A DNA stretch of 6,179 nucleotides. Source: an uncultured Bacilli bacterium (lineage in GTDB: Bacteria > Bacillota_I > Bacilli_A > RF39 > UBA660). A program made the position numbers and the translations under genes. Positions 1 to 6,006 of the stretch are shown piece after piece (the first letter of the stretch is position 1; every line of letters begins with the position of its first letter). The notes under the pieces are model-generated. The model was given only the letters and a program-made list of their open reading frames with translations, was not told the DNA's origin and searched no databases. The stretch is taken from the NCBI GenBank assembly GCA_934096025.1, contig CAKOLP010000061.1, positions 1 through 6,179 of the forward strand, given 5' to 3'.

Positions 1-249
1 GTTTTCACCACTGGCAGCATCTAATAAATTATCTACAGTGTTTGGGACTTCTCCACCATGTAATTCTTTAAACCATAGCTTTGCATGTTCTTTTTCATTA
101 TTAGCTGTTTCTTCGAATAAAGCAGCAATTTGTTCATAGCCATCTTTTTTTGCCTTAGAAGCATAATAAGTATATTTATTACGTGCCATGCTTTCTCCAG
201 CAAAAGCTTGTTGCAAATTTTTTTCTGTTTGGCTTCCCTTTAATTCCAT
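1..249 (-). CDS. rbr: Rubrerythrin, N-terminal part (runs off the left edge)
   Basis: Only the first 83 codons are present; the gene continues beyond position 1. The translation starts MELKGSQTEKNLQQAF and has the ferritin-like diiron pattern of rubrerythrins: E19 in AGESMARN, then E52 and H55 in the E-x-x-H motif NEKEH. These match the first iron-ligand set of the family. The expected later part (second ExxH helix pair and the C-terminal rubredoxin-like CxxC domain) is outside the window, so a rubrerythrin lacking rubredoxin cannot be excluded. Rubrerythrins are cytoplasmic peroxidases of anaerobes that reduce hydrogen peroxide using electrons from rubredoxin or NAD(P)H-linked reductases. 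The ATG at 249 is preceded by AAGGAGG, whose first bases overlap the upstream TAA stop, so translation is probably coupled to the two nrdD genes. Inferred role here: protecting the oxygen-sensitive glycyl radical enzyme encoded upstream. Confidence 0.93.
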   Translation of the reverse strand, partial: MELKGSQTEKNLQQAFAGESMARNKYTYYASKAKKDGYEQIAALFEETANNEKEHAKLWFKELHGGEVPNTVDNLLDAASGEN

Positions 250-258
250 ATTTCCTCC

Positions 259-441
259 TTATTTACTACAAGAACAATTTTCATAAGTGTGTTTTACTCG
301 ATCATGTTCTTCTGCTCTTTTACCATTATTAAATCTTTCAACAGTACCAACTAAATAACCTGTTATTCTTCTTATTCTTTCAAATTCAATTCCTTCCCCT
401 ACTGTTTTTTTAGATTTTACTTCTTCATTTACTTTTTCCAT
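259..441 (-). CDS. Stand-alone glycyl radical domain of anaerobic ribonucleotide reductase (split NrdD C-terminus)
   Basis: A 60-residue protein that looks like the C-terminal tail of a class III ribonucleotide reductase rather than a whole enzyme. Residues 24-30 read R-R-I-T-G-Y-L, the glycyl radical motif (E. coli NrdD has RRVCGYL), which makes G28 the predicted radical residue. Residues 39-51 (N-G-K-R-A-E-E-H-D-R-V-K-H) match the conserved stretch after the radical loop. G28 lies 32 residues from the C-terminus, about the distance in E. coli NrdD. The first 18 residues are charged and look like a linker; the end carries an unusual C-S-C (C56, C58). The ATG at 441 follows the nrdD stop after 3 nt, in the same frame, with GGGAAGG (450-456) as ribosome binding site inside the nrdD end. 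It should dock on the NrdD barrel and receive the radical from NrdG. Family assignment is strong; function as a separate subunit is inferred. Confidence 0.88.
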   Translation of the reverse strand: MEKVNEEVKSKKTVGEGIEFERIRRITGYLVGTVERFNNGKRAEEHDRVKHTYENCSCSK

Positions 442-444
442 ATT

Positions 445-2772
445 TTATTCCTTCCCTTCATATTGTTTTACTTTATCTACACTTACTGCTTCCCGAGTTT
501 TTCTACCACATCTCGGACAAACATCTTTAATAATACCTACATATCCACATACAGGATCTCTATCAACTGGATGATTAATTGCACCATAACCAATATCGCA
601 TTTTCTCATCATTCTTACGACGCTTTCAAAAGCCTCTAAGTTATCAGATGGATCTCCATCAAGTTCAATATAGCTTATATGTCCTGCATTCGTATACTTA
701 TGATACTTCCCTTCTATCTTTAATTTATTAGCAATAGAAATATTATAATATACTGGTACATGGAACGAATTAGTATAATAAGCTCTATCTGTAACACCTG
801 GAATCTTACCATATATAGCTCGGTCAATATTTACAAATCTTCCAGATAACCCCTCAGCTGGTGTTGCTAAACACGTAAAATTTAAATTATATTTTTCACT
901 AAATTCATCACATTTTTCTCGCATATGTTTAATAATTTCAAGCCCTAATTTTTGACTCTTTTCATTTTCAGCATGATGATATCCAGTTAAAGCTTTTAAA
1001 CATTCAGCTAAACCAATAAACCCTATTGATAATGTGCCATGTTTTAACACTTTCTTTAGTTTATCATTATACTTTAATTTATCACTATCAAGCCAAACGC
1101 CTTGATCCATTAAAAATGGAAAATTATATACATGTTTATTACATTGAATTTCAAAACGTTCTAGTAATTGGTCTTTAACCATATTCATCATTTCATCAAG
1201 TTCTTCATAAAAGCCTTTTAAATCAGCTTTATCTAAAGCATTAGCTCCGAGGATACCATGGTTTAAACCTATTCTTGGCAAATTAATTGAGGTAAACGAT
1301 AAATTTCCTCGACCTGGTGTAATTTCTTTATCTTTATCTACTACATTACCAATAACTCTAGTTCGACATCCCATATAACCTACTTCAGTTTTGTAGTCGC
1401 CCTCTTTGTAATAAGGTTTATTAAACGAAGAATCCAAGAAAGACCAATTAGGAAATAATCTTTTTGCAGATACCTTTAAACTTAATTTAAATAAATCATA
1501 ATTTGGATCTCCAGGATTAAAGTTTACACCCTCTTTTACTTTAAATATTGAGATTGGGAATATTGGCGTTTCTCCATGCCCTAACCCAGCATATGAGGCT
1601 TCCATATAATTTCTTGTAATCATTCTTCCCTCAGGTGATATATCTGTCCCAAAGTTTATTGATGAAAACGGCACTTGAGCCCCAGCTCTAGAATGCATAG
1701 TATTCAAATTATGCACAAATGCTTCCATTGCTTGATAAGTCCTTTTATCTGTTTTAGTTAAAGCTTTAGAAATAGACATTTCAAACATATTTTTTAATCT
1801 TAATGAATTTTTATAATATTTTTCAAAATAATCTACTGTAATATCTATTGTATTAATCTTAGCTATATCTTTTTCAATACACCCTATATTAATAAAATCA
1901 TTTAAATCTTCAAAATCAATATAATCATTAATAATATCTTTTAATATTTTTTTAAATGTCTTTAAAACCCCTGGGGCTAAATAATAATCAAATGCAGGTA
2001 TTGACTGGCCCCCATGTTGATCATTTTGATTAGATTGTATTGCTATTGCTGCCAAAGCCGAATAACTCATAATATCATTAGGTTCTCTTAAATGCCCATG
2101 TCCGGTAGAAAAACCATTTTTAAACAACTTATCTAAGTCAATTTGCATACATGTTGTCGTACCCATAGCCAAGAAGTCCATATCATGAATATGTATATAA
2201 CCCTCATCATGAGCATCAGAAAATTTCTTTTTCATTAAATATGCCTTAGAGAACTCTTTTGAAACTGCAGAACCGAATTGAAGCATTGTTCCCATCGCCG
2301 AATTACCATCAATATTTCCATTTTCTCTTTTCGTATCATCTTCACATGCACTCTTTAATGCTAAGCCCTCAAGATTTTTTAAGAACTTATGACTTCTTTT
2401 GTCATCTGCAAACATCTGTCTGGCTAAATTTCTTTTTTCTCGATACTCTGAAAAACTTTCAAGCACATCAGTATAATTATCTGCTTTTAATACTTCTTCT
2501 ATTGTATCTTGTATTTCTTCAATTTTTAAACGTTCTTTATTACCAAAATCAGCATAAAGCTTATCCATTACGTCTTGATAGACTTTTTGAATATCTGAAG
2601 AACTATACTTATTTATTTCTTCTTTATCCTCATCATTTTCATCTATAATTTTAATACTGTCAAACCCTTTTTTAATGGCCATAGCTACTTTTGTACCATT
2701 AAAGCTAGCTCTCGAACCATTTCTTTTAATTACTTTTACCGAATCAAAAAATTCTTCTAAAACATTTGTCAT
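445..2772 (-). CDS. nrdD: Anaerobic ribonucleoside-triphosphate reductase, catalytic part lacking the glycyl radical tail
   Basis: Class III ribonucleotide reductase large chain, 775 residues from the ATG at 2772. It reduces ribonucleoside triphosphates to dNTPs in the cytoplasm. An N-terminal ATP-cone (about residues 10-105, with V-I-K-R-N-G) senses ATP/dATP. The ten-stranded barrel follows, with HIHDMD near 194-199, C208 in TTTCMQIDL and C469 in MGCRTRV. C208 and C469 correspond to the paired active-site cysteines of the family. The C-terminal metal-binding region has C742, C752 and C755 (CPRCG), then the protein stops at residue 775 without the RxTGY radical motif every complete NrdD has; that motif is in the next gene. 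An upstream in-frame TTG at 2778 is rejected because AAGGAAGG (2782-2789) lies only 3 nt from it but 9 nt from the ATG. Transcription should begin at the TAGACA/TATAAT promoter just upstream. Confidence 0.95.
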   Translation of the reverse strand: MTNVLEEFFDSVKVIKRNGSRASFNGTKVAMAIKKGFDSIKIIDENDEDKEEINKYSSSDIQKVYQDVMDKLYADFGNKERLKIEEIQDTIEEVLKADNYTDVLESFSEYREKRNLARQMFADDKRSHKFLKNLEGLALKSACEDDTKRENGNIDGNSAMGTMLQFGSAVSKEFSKAYLMKKKFSDAHDEGYIHIHDMDFLAMGTTTCMQIDLDKLFKNGFSTGHGHLREPNDIMSYSALAAIAIQSNQNDQHGGQSIPAFDYYLAPGVLKTFKKILKDIINDYIDFEDLNDFINIGCIEKDIAKINTIDITVDYFEKYYKNSLRLKNMFEMSISKALTKTDKRTYQAMEAFVHNLNTMHSRAGAQVPFSSINFGTDISPEGRMITRNYMEASYAGLGHGETPIFPISIFKVKEGVNFNPGDPNYDLFKLSLKVSAKRLFPNWSFLDSSFNKPYYKEGDYKTEVGYMGCRTRVIGNVVDKDKEITPGRGNLSFTSINLPRIGLNHGILGANALDKADLKGFYEELDEMMNMVKDQLLERFEIQCNKHVYNFPFLMDQGVWLDSDKLKYNDKLKKVLKHGTLSIGFIGLAECLKALTGYHHAENEKSQKLGLEIIKHMREKCDEFSEKYNLNFTCLATPAEGLSGRFVNIDRAIYGKIPGVTDRAYYTNSFHVPVYYNISIANKLKIEGKYHKYTNAGHISYIELDGDPSDNLEAFESVVRMMRKCDIGYGAINHPVDRDPVCGYVGIIKDVCPRCGRKTREAVSVDKVKQYEGKE

Positions 2773-2781
2773 ATACAACTA

Positions 2782-2789
2782 CCTTCCTT
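2782..2789 (-). promoter_or_regulatory. Ribosome binding site of nrdD (decides the start)
   Basis: AAGGAAGG on the minus strand ends 9 nt before the ATG at 2772. It lies too close to the in-frame TTG at 2778, so the ATG two codons further in is the better start. The predicted transcription start falls at about 2789, so the leader is only about 17 nt long. Confidence 0.8.
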
Positions 2790-2795
2790 AATTTC

Positions 2796-2824
2796 ATTAT
2801 AGAAAAGAAAAAACATTTTGTCTA
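2796..2824 (-). promoter_or_regulatory. Predicted sigma-A type promoter of the nrdD operon
   Basis: On the minus strand, a -35 box TAGACA (2819-2824, 5 of 6 consensus bases) is followed after exactly 17 nt by a perfect -10 box TATAAT (2796-2801). Transcription would start near 2789, immediately at the ribosome binding site, leaving no room for a riboswitch or attenuator in the leader. Control would have to act at the promoter or further upstream. I saw no convincing NrdR box overlapping it. Confidence 0.8.
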
Positions 2825-2866
2825 TAAAAATCAATTTGGAAATTTTATTCTTTTTTCATTTTTAAA

Positions 2867-2884
2867 ATTTTTGCCCCCAAAAAT
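2867..2884. repeat. Short inverted repeat with a C4 loop
   Basis: ATTTTTG (2867-2873) and CAAAAAT (2878-2884) are perfect 7-nt inverted arms around CCCC. As RNA, the stem has a single G-C pair and would be weak, so an intrinsic terminator is unlikely. The C5/G5 tract stands out in otherwise AT-rich DNA. It lies upstream of the nrdD -35 box (about 45 bp) and could be a protein-binding site, but no regulator is recognised. Confidence 0.35.
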
Positions 2885-2954
2885 CGTTGTTCGTATTCTT
2901 TAATATTTTAACGCAAGCCCAGTATCTAAGGCAATTTATTAATTTTTATTCTTT

Positions 2955-3008
2955 TCGACATTACTAGCCACTTTTTTGACATTTTCTTTTTCTTGTATTT
3001 GACATTTT
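2955..3008. repeat. Three GACATT direct repeats at 21-23 bp spacing
   Basis: GACATT occurs at 2957-2962, 2978-2983 and 3001-3006. The last two copies share the longer TTGACATTTT, and all three follow a pyrimidine-rich run. Spacings of 21 and 23 bp are close to two helical turns, so the motifs lie on about the same face of the DNA. They may be operator half-sites upstream of murC. Two copies contain a perfect -35 hexamer TTGACA, so leftover or alternative promoters pointing at murC are another reading. The AT-rich background makes chance similarity possible. Confidence 0.4.
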
Positions 3009-3047
3009 TTAAAAAAGCATCCTAAAAGTACAAGTATATACATATAA

Positions 3048-3076
3048 TTGCAGTAAGACAAAATATTTGTTATAAT
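3048..3076 (+). promoter_or_regulatory. Predicted promoter of murC with extended -10
   Basis: A perfect -10 box TATAAT (3071-3076) is preceded directly by TGT, giving the extended -10 TGn motif. A weak -35 box TTGCAG (3048-3053) sits 17 nt upstream. The expected transcription start is near 3083, which supports translation from the ATG at 3103 because an ATG at 3082 would fall at or before the RNA start. The spacer contains a small inverted repeat, ACAAA-ATA-TTTGT (3058-3070), which could be an operator or chance. Confidence 0.75.
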
Positions 3077-3102
3077 AAACAATGTTTAAAGGGAGGTCTA
3101 TT

Positions 3103-4470
3103 ATGTTTAAAGATAAAAATATACATTTAATTGGTATCGGAGGTGTAAGCATGAGTAGCATTGCTTTAATGCTACAAAACTTAGGTGCCAATGTAACTGG
3201 AAGTGATATTAATAACACTGATATTACTGCTAATCTAGAAAAAAAGGGAATTAAAATTATTTATAATCATCAAACTGATTTAGTAAAAAATGCCGATATA
3301 GTTATTTATACAGCAGCTATAAGTGATGAAGATCCTGAAAAAATAGCTATAAAAGAATATAATAAAAAAGGATATGAACGAGCAGAATTTCTAGGTATAC
3401 TTATGGAATCTTATAAAAATTCTTTATGTATCTCTGGTACTCATGGTAAAAGTACAACAACTGGCATGGTAAGTCTTATATTTCTAAGTGCACTAAAAGA
3501 CCCAACTATCCAAGTCGGAGCTATGCTTCGCCAAATAGATGGTAATACCCATATTGGAAGTAAAGAATACTTCATTTTAGAAGCTTGTGAATATGTAGAT
3601 AGTTTTTTGCATTTTCATCCAACAGGAATTATTGTAACAAATATAGATAATGACCATCTAGATTATTTTAAAAACTTAGATAATATAAAGAAATCTTTCC
3701 AAAAGTATGTATCCCTACTACCAGAAAATGGTTTCTTAGTTAAAAATAATGATGATGAAAATTCAAATGGTTTAGAAAATTATACCCATGCTCAAGTAAT
3801 AACTTATGGAATTAATAATGAAGCTACCTATACTGCTAAAAACATAAGTTTTAACGATCTTGGTCACTATAGCTTTGATATATATAAAGATAATTCTAAA
3901 CTAATTACTATTAACTTAAATGTTTCTGGATACCATAATATTTATAATGCCTTAGGTGCATTTGCTTTAGCTCATGCTTACATTGCAGATTTAGAAGCCA
4001 TTAAGACTGGCTTAGAAAAATATAGTGGTGTTGGTAGAAGATTTGAATACCTTGGTAAATATAATAATGCTTTAGTATTTGATGATTATGCCCACCATCC
4101 AAGCGAAGTTAAAACTACGGTGGAATCTGTAAACAAAATTAAACACAACCATACTTGGGCAGTATTTCAATCACATACTTTTTCAAGAACTAAAGATCAT
4201 CTAGATGACTTTGCTAAAATACTTAGTGAATTTGAAAACGTTATTATAGCTCCAATATATCCGGCTAGAGAAACAAATATATTTAACATTAGTGAAAGTA
4301 TGTTAGTTGATAAAATCAAAACTTATGGCAATGAAAATGTTATATATATAGATTCTTTTGAGAAAATAATTGACTACCTAAAAGAAAACGTTCAAGAAAA
4401 CGATTTAGTCATCTCTATTGGTGCTGGGCCAGTTAATAAAGTAACAAAAAAACTTATAGAACTTAATTAA
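3103..4470 (+). CDS. murC: UDP-N-acetylmuramate--L-alanine ligase
   Basis: Cytoplasmic Mur ligase of 455 residues, the usual MurC length. It joins L-alanine to UDP-N-acetylmuramic acid using ATP, the first step in building the peptidoglycan stem peptide. The N-terminal Rossmann domain opens with GIGGVSMSSIA (11-21), which binds the UDP part. The central ATPase domain has the P-loop GTHGKSTTT (112-120), LEACEY (159-164) and NIDNDHLDY (180-188). The C-terminal domain has GYHNIYNALGA (277-287), DDYAHHPSEV (327-336), FQSHTFSRTK (355-364) and SIGAGPVNK (438-446), all hallmark MurC blocks. No key motif is missing. The start is the ATG at 3103, 6 nt after GGGAGG (3091-3096); the in-frame ATG at 3082 lacks a ribosome binding site and would precede the predicted transcript. 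The gene appears monocistronic and converges on the dusB-like gene, overlapping it by 8 bp. Its presence implies a cell wall. Confidence 0.96.
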   Translation: MFKDKNIHLIGIGGVSMSSIALMLQNLGANVTGSDINNTDITANLEKKGIKIIYNHQTDLVKNADIVIYTAAISDEDPEKIAIKEYNKKGYERAEFLGILMESYKNSLCISGTHGKSTTTGMVSLIFLSALKDPTIQVGAMLRQIDGNTHIGSKEYFILEACEYVDSFLHFHPTGIIVTNIDNDHLDYFKNLDNIKKSFQKYVSLLPENGFLVKNNDDENSNGLENYTHAQVITYGINNEATYTAKNISFNDLGHYSFDIYKDNSKLITINLNVSGYHNIYNALGAFALAHAYIADLEAIKTGLEKYSGVGRRFEYLGKYNNALVFDDYAHHPSEVKTTVESVNKIKHNHTWAVFQSHTFSRTKDHLDDFAKILSEFENVIIAPIYPARETNIFNISESMLVDKIKTYGNENVIYIDSFEKIIDYLKENVQENDLVISIGAGPVNKVTKKLIELN

Positions 4471-4487
4471 AATCTATAAGTTTTTTT
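4446..4487. terminator. Bidirectional intrinsic terminator at the overlapping ends of murC and the dusB-like gene
   Basis: AAAAAAACTTATAGA (4446-4460) is perfectly complementary to TCTATAAGTTTTTTT (4473-4487), giving a 15-bp stem. The 12-nt centre also contains the palindrome TTAATTAA (4463-4470), so the whole element is nearly symmetric. Each strand ends in seven T residues, so RNA from either direction gets a hairpin and a U tract. The hairpin lies over both stop codons (murC TAA 4468-4470, dus TAA 4463-4465), so it is within coding sequence on both sides. The stem is AT-rich and may be weaker than a typical GC-rich terminator. Confidence 0.8.
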
Positions 4488-5446
4488 CTGTATTCTTCCA
4501 ATATCTTTAATACTTCTTCTTTTGTATTACTTCTTACTATATCATTTTTTACTTCTTTATTAAGGGGTAAACCTTTTATATAATTAAGAATATGACCTCT
4601 TATTTCTAAAATAGCCAACTTTTCACCTTTTTCGCGAACCAAATCAGTTAAATGTCTTTCCATCATATCAATTCGCTCATCAAATGTAGGTGGTGGCAAA
4701 ACTATACCTTTTTCTAAGTAGGTTACAGTCTCTTTAATAAGCCAAGGATTTCCAAATAAAGCTCGCCCTATCATGATGGCACTACACCCAGTTTCCTCAA
4801 GCATTCTTTTAGCATCATAACAAGATTTAATATCCCCATTTCCTATAACAGGTATTTTTGATACACTTACAACATCTTTTATAATATTCCAATCAGCATA
4901 TCCAGAATATCCTTGCGCTCTTGTTCTAGCATGAACACAAATAGCACTAGCTCCTGCTTCATTAATTACTTTAGCAATTTCTAGAGCATTTATACTCGCA
5001 CTATCCCACCCGCTGCGAATTTTTACTGTGACTGGTATATCTACACTATGCACTACCTCATTTACTATCTCGTAGACTAACTTCGGATTTTTAAGTAGGG
5101 CACTACCAGCATTATTCTTAACAACCTTAGGTACTGGACAACCCATATTAATATCTATAAAATCAATATCATATTTATCTACCAAAATTTTAGCAGCTTC
5201 CCCCATCGTTTTAGGATTACTTCCAAAAATTTGTATACCCGTTGGGACATCTAGCGCATCTATTCCTTTGAGCAAGCCAAAAGTAGTGGCATTTCCCCTT
5301 GTTATAGCCTCAGCACTAACTAACTCACTAACAACAAAGCCTACGCCCATCTCGGCACATATTTGCATATAAACAGGATTAGACACCCCGGCCATCGGAG
5401 CTAACCCAACTGGATTTTTTATTTCAATATTCCCAATTTTAAACAT
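4463..5446 (-). CDS. dusB: tRNA-dihydrouridine synthase, DusB type
   Basis: A 327-residue FMN-dependent enzyme that reduces specific uridines to dihydrouridine in tRNA, using NADPH. The TIM barrel opens with N-P-V-G-L-A-P-M-A-G-V (11-21), the FMN-binding start of Dus proteins. C103 in NMGCPV is the catalytic cysteine. K142 (VKIRSGW), H172 (VHARTR), GNGDI (202-206) and MIGRALFGNPW (225-235) provide the flavin phosphate and substrate contacts. The last 80 or so residues form the helical tRNA-binding domain. Length and motifs fit the DusB group common in Bacillota, though Dus subfamilies are hard to separate by eye. The ATG shares one base with the upstream pduL stop (TAATG), implying coupled translation. 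The gene's end overlaps murC by 8 bp. Confidence 0.93.
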   Translation of the reverse strand: MFKIGNIEIKNPVGLAPMAGVSNPVYMQICAEMGVGFVVSELVSAEAITRGNATTFGLLKGIDALDVPTGIQIFGSNPKTMGEAAKILVDKYDIDFIDINMGCPVPKVVKNNAGSALLKNPKLVYEIVNEVVHSVDIPVTVKIRSGWDSASINALEIAKVINEAGASAICVHARTRAQGYSGYADWNIIKDVVSVSKIPVIGNGDIKSCYDAKRMLEETGCSAIMIGRALFGNPWLIKETVTYLEKGIVLPPPTFDERIDMMERHLTDLVREKGEKLAILEIRGHILNYIKGLPLNKEVKNDIVRSNTKEEVLKILEEYRKKLIDFN

Positions 5447-6006
5447 TACCTATACAAAACTCCCTTATCCATATTATCTACTAAAAAAGCATTAGCATCA
5501 TCAGTATCTAAATGAACTTCAAAATATCCATCGTCACTAACCTTTGCTTCAACTTCCACTACCCCTCTTTTCGTAGAATTAATCTGTAATTTTAATACCT
5601 CTTTATTCTTAACATTTAATCTTTTAGCATCATCCGGACTCATATGGACATGGCGATTAGCTATAACTGCAAAATTACCCGATACAACGCCTTTGGGCCC
5701 CACAATCTCAATAAATGATGCTCCCTCTAAGTCCCCACTACTGCGAACCGGAGGATAAATTCCTAAAAATCTTGCTTCACTTCTAGATATTTCAACTTGA
5801 TTATAACTTCGTACCGGTCCAATAATTCGGACATTTTTAAGCTCCTTATCACCACATCTAAGGGTTACCACTTCCAAAGCCCCAAATTGCCCTACTTGAT
5901 TTAACATATTTCGAACATGAAGCTCATGCCCAAACAATATATTTAATGCTTCTTCTGTTATATGTAGGTGTCTTGCACTTATCATAATATTAACTTCACT
6001 TATCAT
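5446..6006 (-). CDS. pduL: Phosphate propanoyltransferase (PduL-type phosphotransacylase)
   Basis: A 186-residue PduL-family protein, which exchanges the acyl group between CoA and phosphate (acetyl- or propionyl-CoA to acyl-phosphate) and so feeds acetate kinase in fermentation. Both repeated barrel domains are visible. Metal-binding histidines H13 and H15 lie in ARHLH; the second set is H119 and H121 in NRHVHMS plus H165 in EVHLDTDDANA. E77 in EISRSEARFLG fits the conserved glutamate ligand. Residues 60-105 carry the usual IIGPVR and PPVRSSGDLEG blocks. The protein begins directly at the first strand with no N-terminal encapsulation peptide, so it should be cytosolic rather than in a microcompartment. 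The ATG at 6006 is chosen because the later ATG (5985) would cut into the first strand; it overlaps the upstream gene by 11 bp, with GGTGG just before it as a modest ribosome binding site. Acetyl versus propionyl preference cannot be read from sequence. Confidence 0.93.
   Translation of the reverse strand: MISEVNIMISARHLHITEEALNILFGHELHVRNMLNQVGQFGALEVVTLRCGDKELKNVRIIGPVRSYNQVEISRSEARFLGIYPPVRSSGDLEGASFIEIVGPKGVVSGNFAVIANRHVHMSPDDAKRLNVKNKEVLKLQINSTKRGVVEVEAKVSDDGYFEVHLDTDDANAFLVDNMDKGVLYR

Larger units (their letters stand above)
2773..3102. other. Divergent intergenic region between nrdD and murC
   Basis: This 330-nt stretch holds the nrdD promoter at its left end, the murC promoter at its right end, and about 220 nt between them (2825-3047) with no convincing gene. 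The middle is AT-rich with long T runs on the plus strand. It contains a short inverted repeat around five C residues (2867-2884), a 12-nt direct repeat TTTTATTCTTTT (2843-2854 and 2944-2955), three GACATT motifs (2957-3006) and a T6A6 palindrome (3005-3016). Possible reading frames in it are under 20 codons and lack good ribosome binding sites. No tRNA or riboswitch was recognised. Confidence 0.7.

Noticed and set aside
2259..2648. Open frame of 129 codons on the plus strand
   Set aside because: It lies wholly antisense to the conserved N-terminal third of nrdD, has a low-complexity L/F/Y/H-rich translation and no matching ribosome binding site.
2773..2778. TTG at 2778 as nrdD start
   Set aside because: The ribosome binding site is only 3 nt away; the ATG at 2772 has 9 nt spacing.
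2900..3006. Tiny frames in the intergenic region on the minus strand, such as an 18-codon frame starting M-S-K-K-W
   Set aside because: They have poor ribosome binding sites and low-complexity lysine-rich translations, consistent with AT-rich noncoding DNA.
3029..3048. ACAAGTATATACATAT-like sequence as an NrdR box
   Set aside because: It lacks the outer inverted-repeat bases of the NrdR consensus, lies on the murC side of the region, and has no partner box.
3082..3102. Earlier in-frame ATG for murC
   Set aside because: It would lie at or before the predicted transcript start and has no ribosome binding site; GGGAGG is placed for the ATG at 3103.
3009..3218. Open frame of 69 codons on the minus strand
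   Set aside because: It is antisense to the murC start and promoter, and its translation has no recognisable domain; the overlapping MurC frame is certain.
5990..5998. TGA at the end of the right-edge gene read as tryptophan (Mycoplasma-type code)
   Set aside because: Tryptophans in the rubrerythrin, nrdD and murC genes use TGG, no in-frame TGA occurs within the recognised genes, and a TAA follows two codons later anyway, so the standard code is sufficient.
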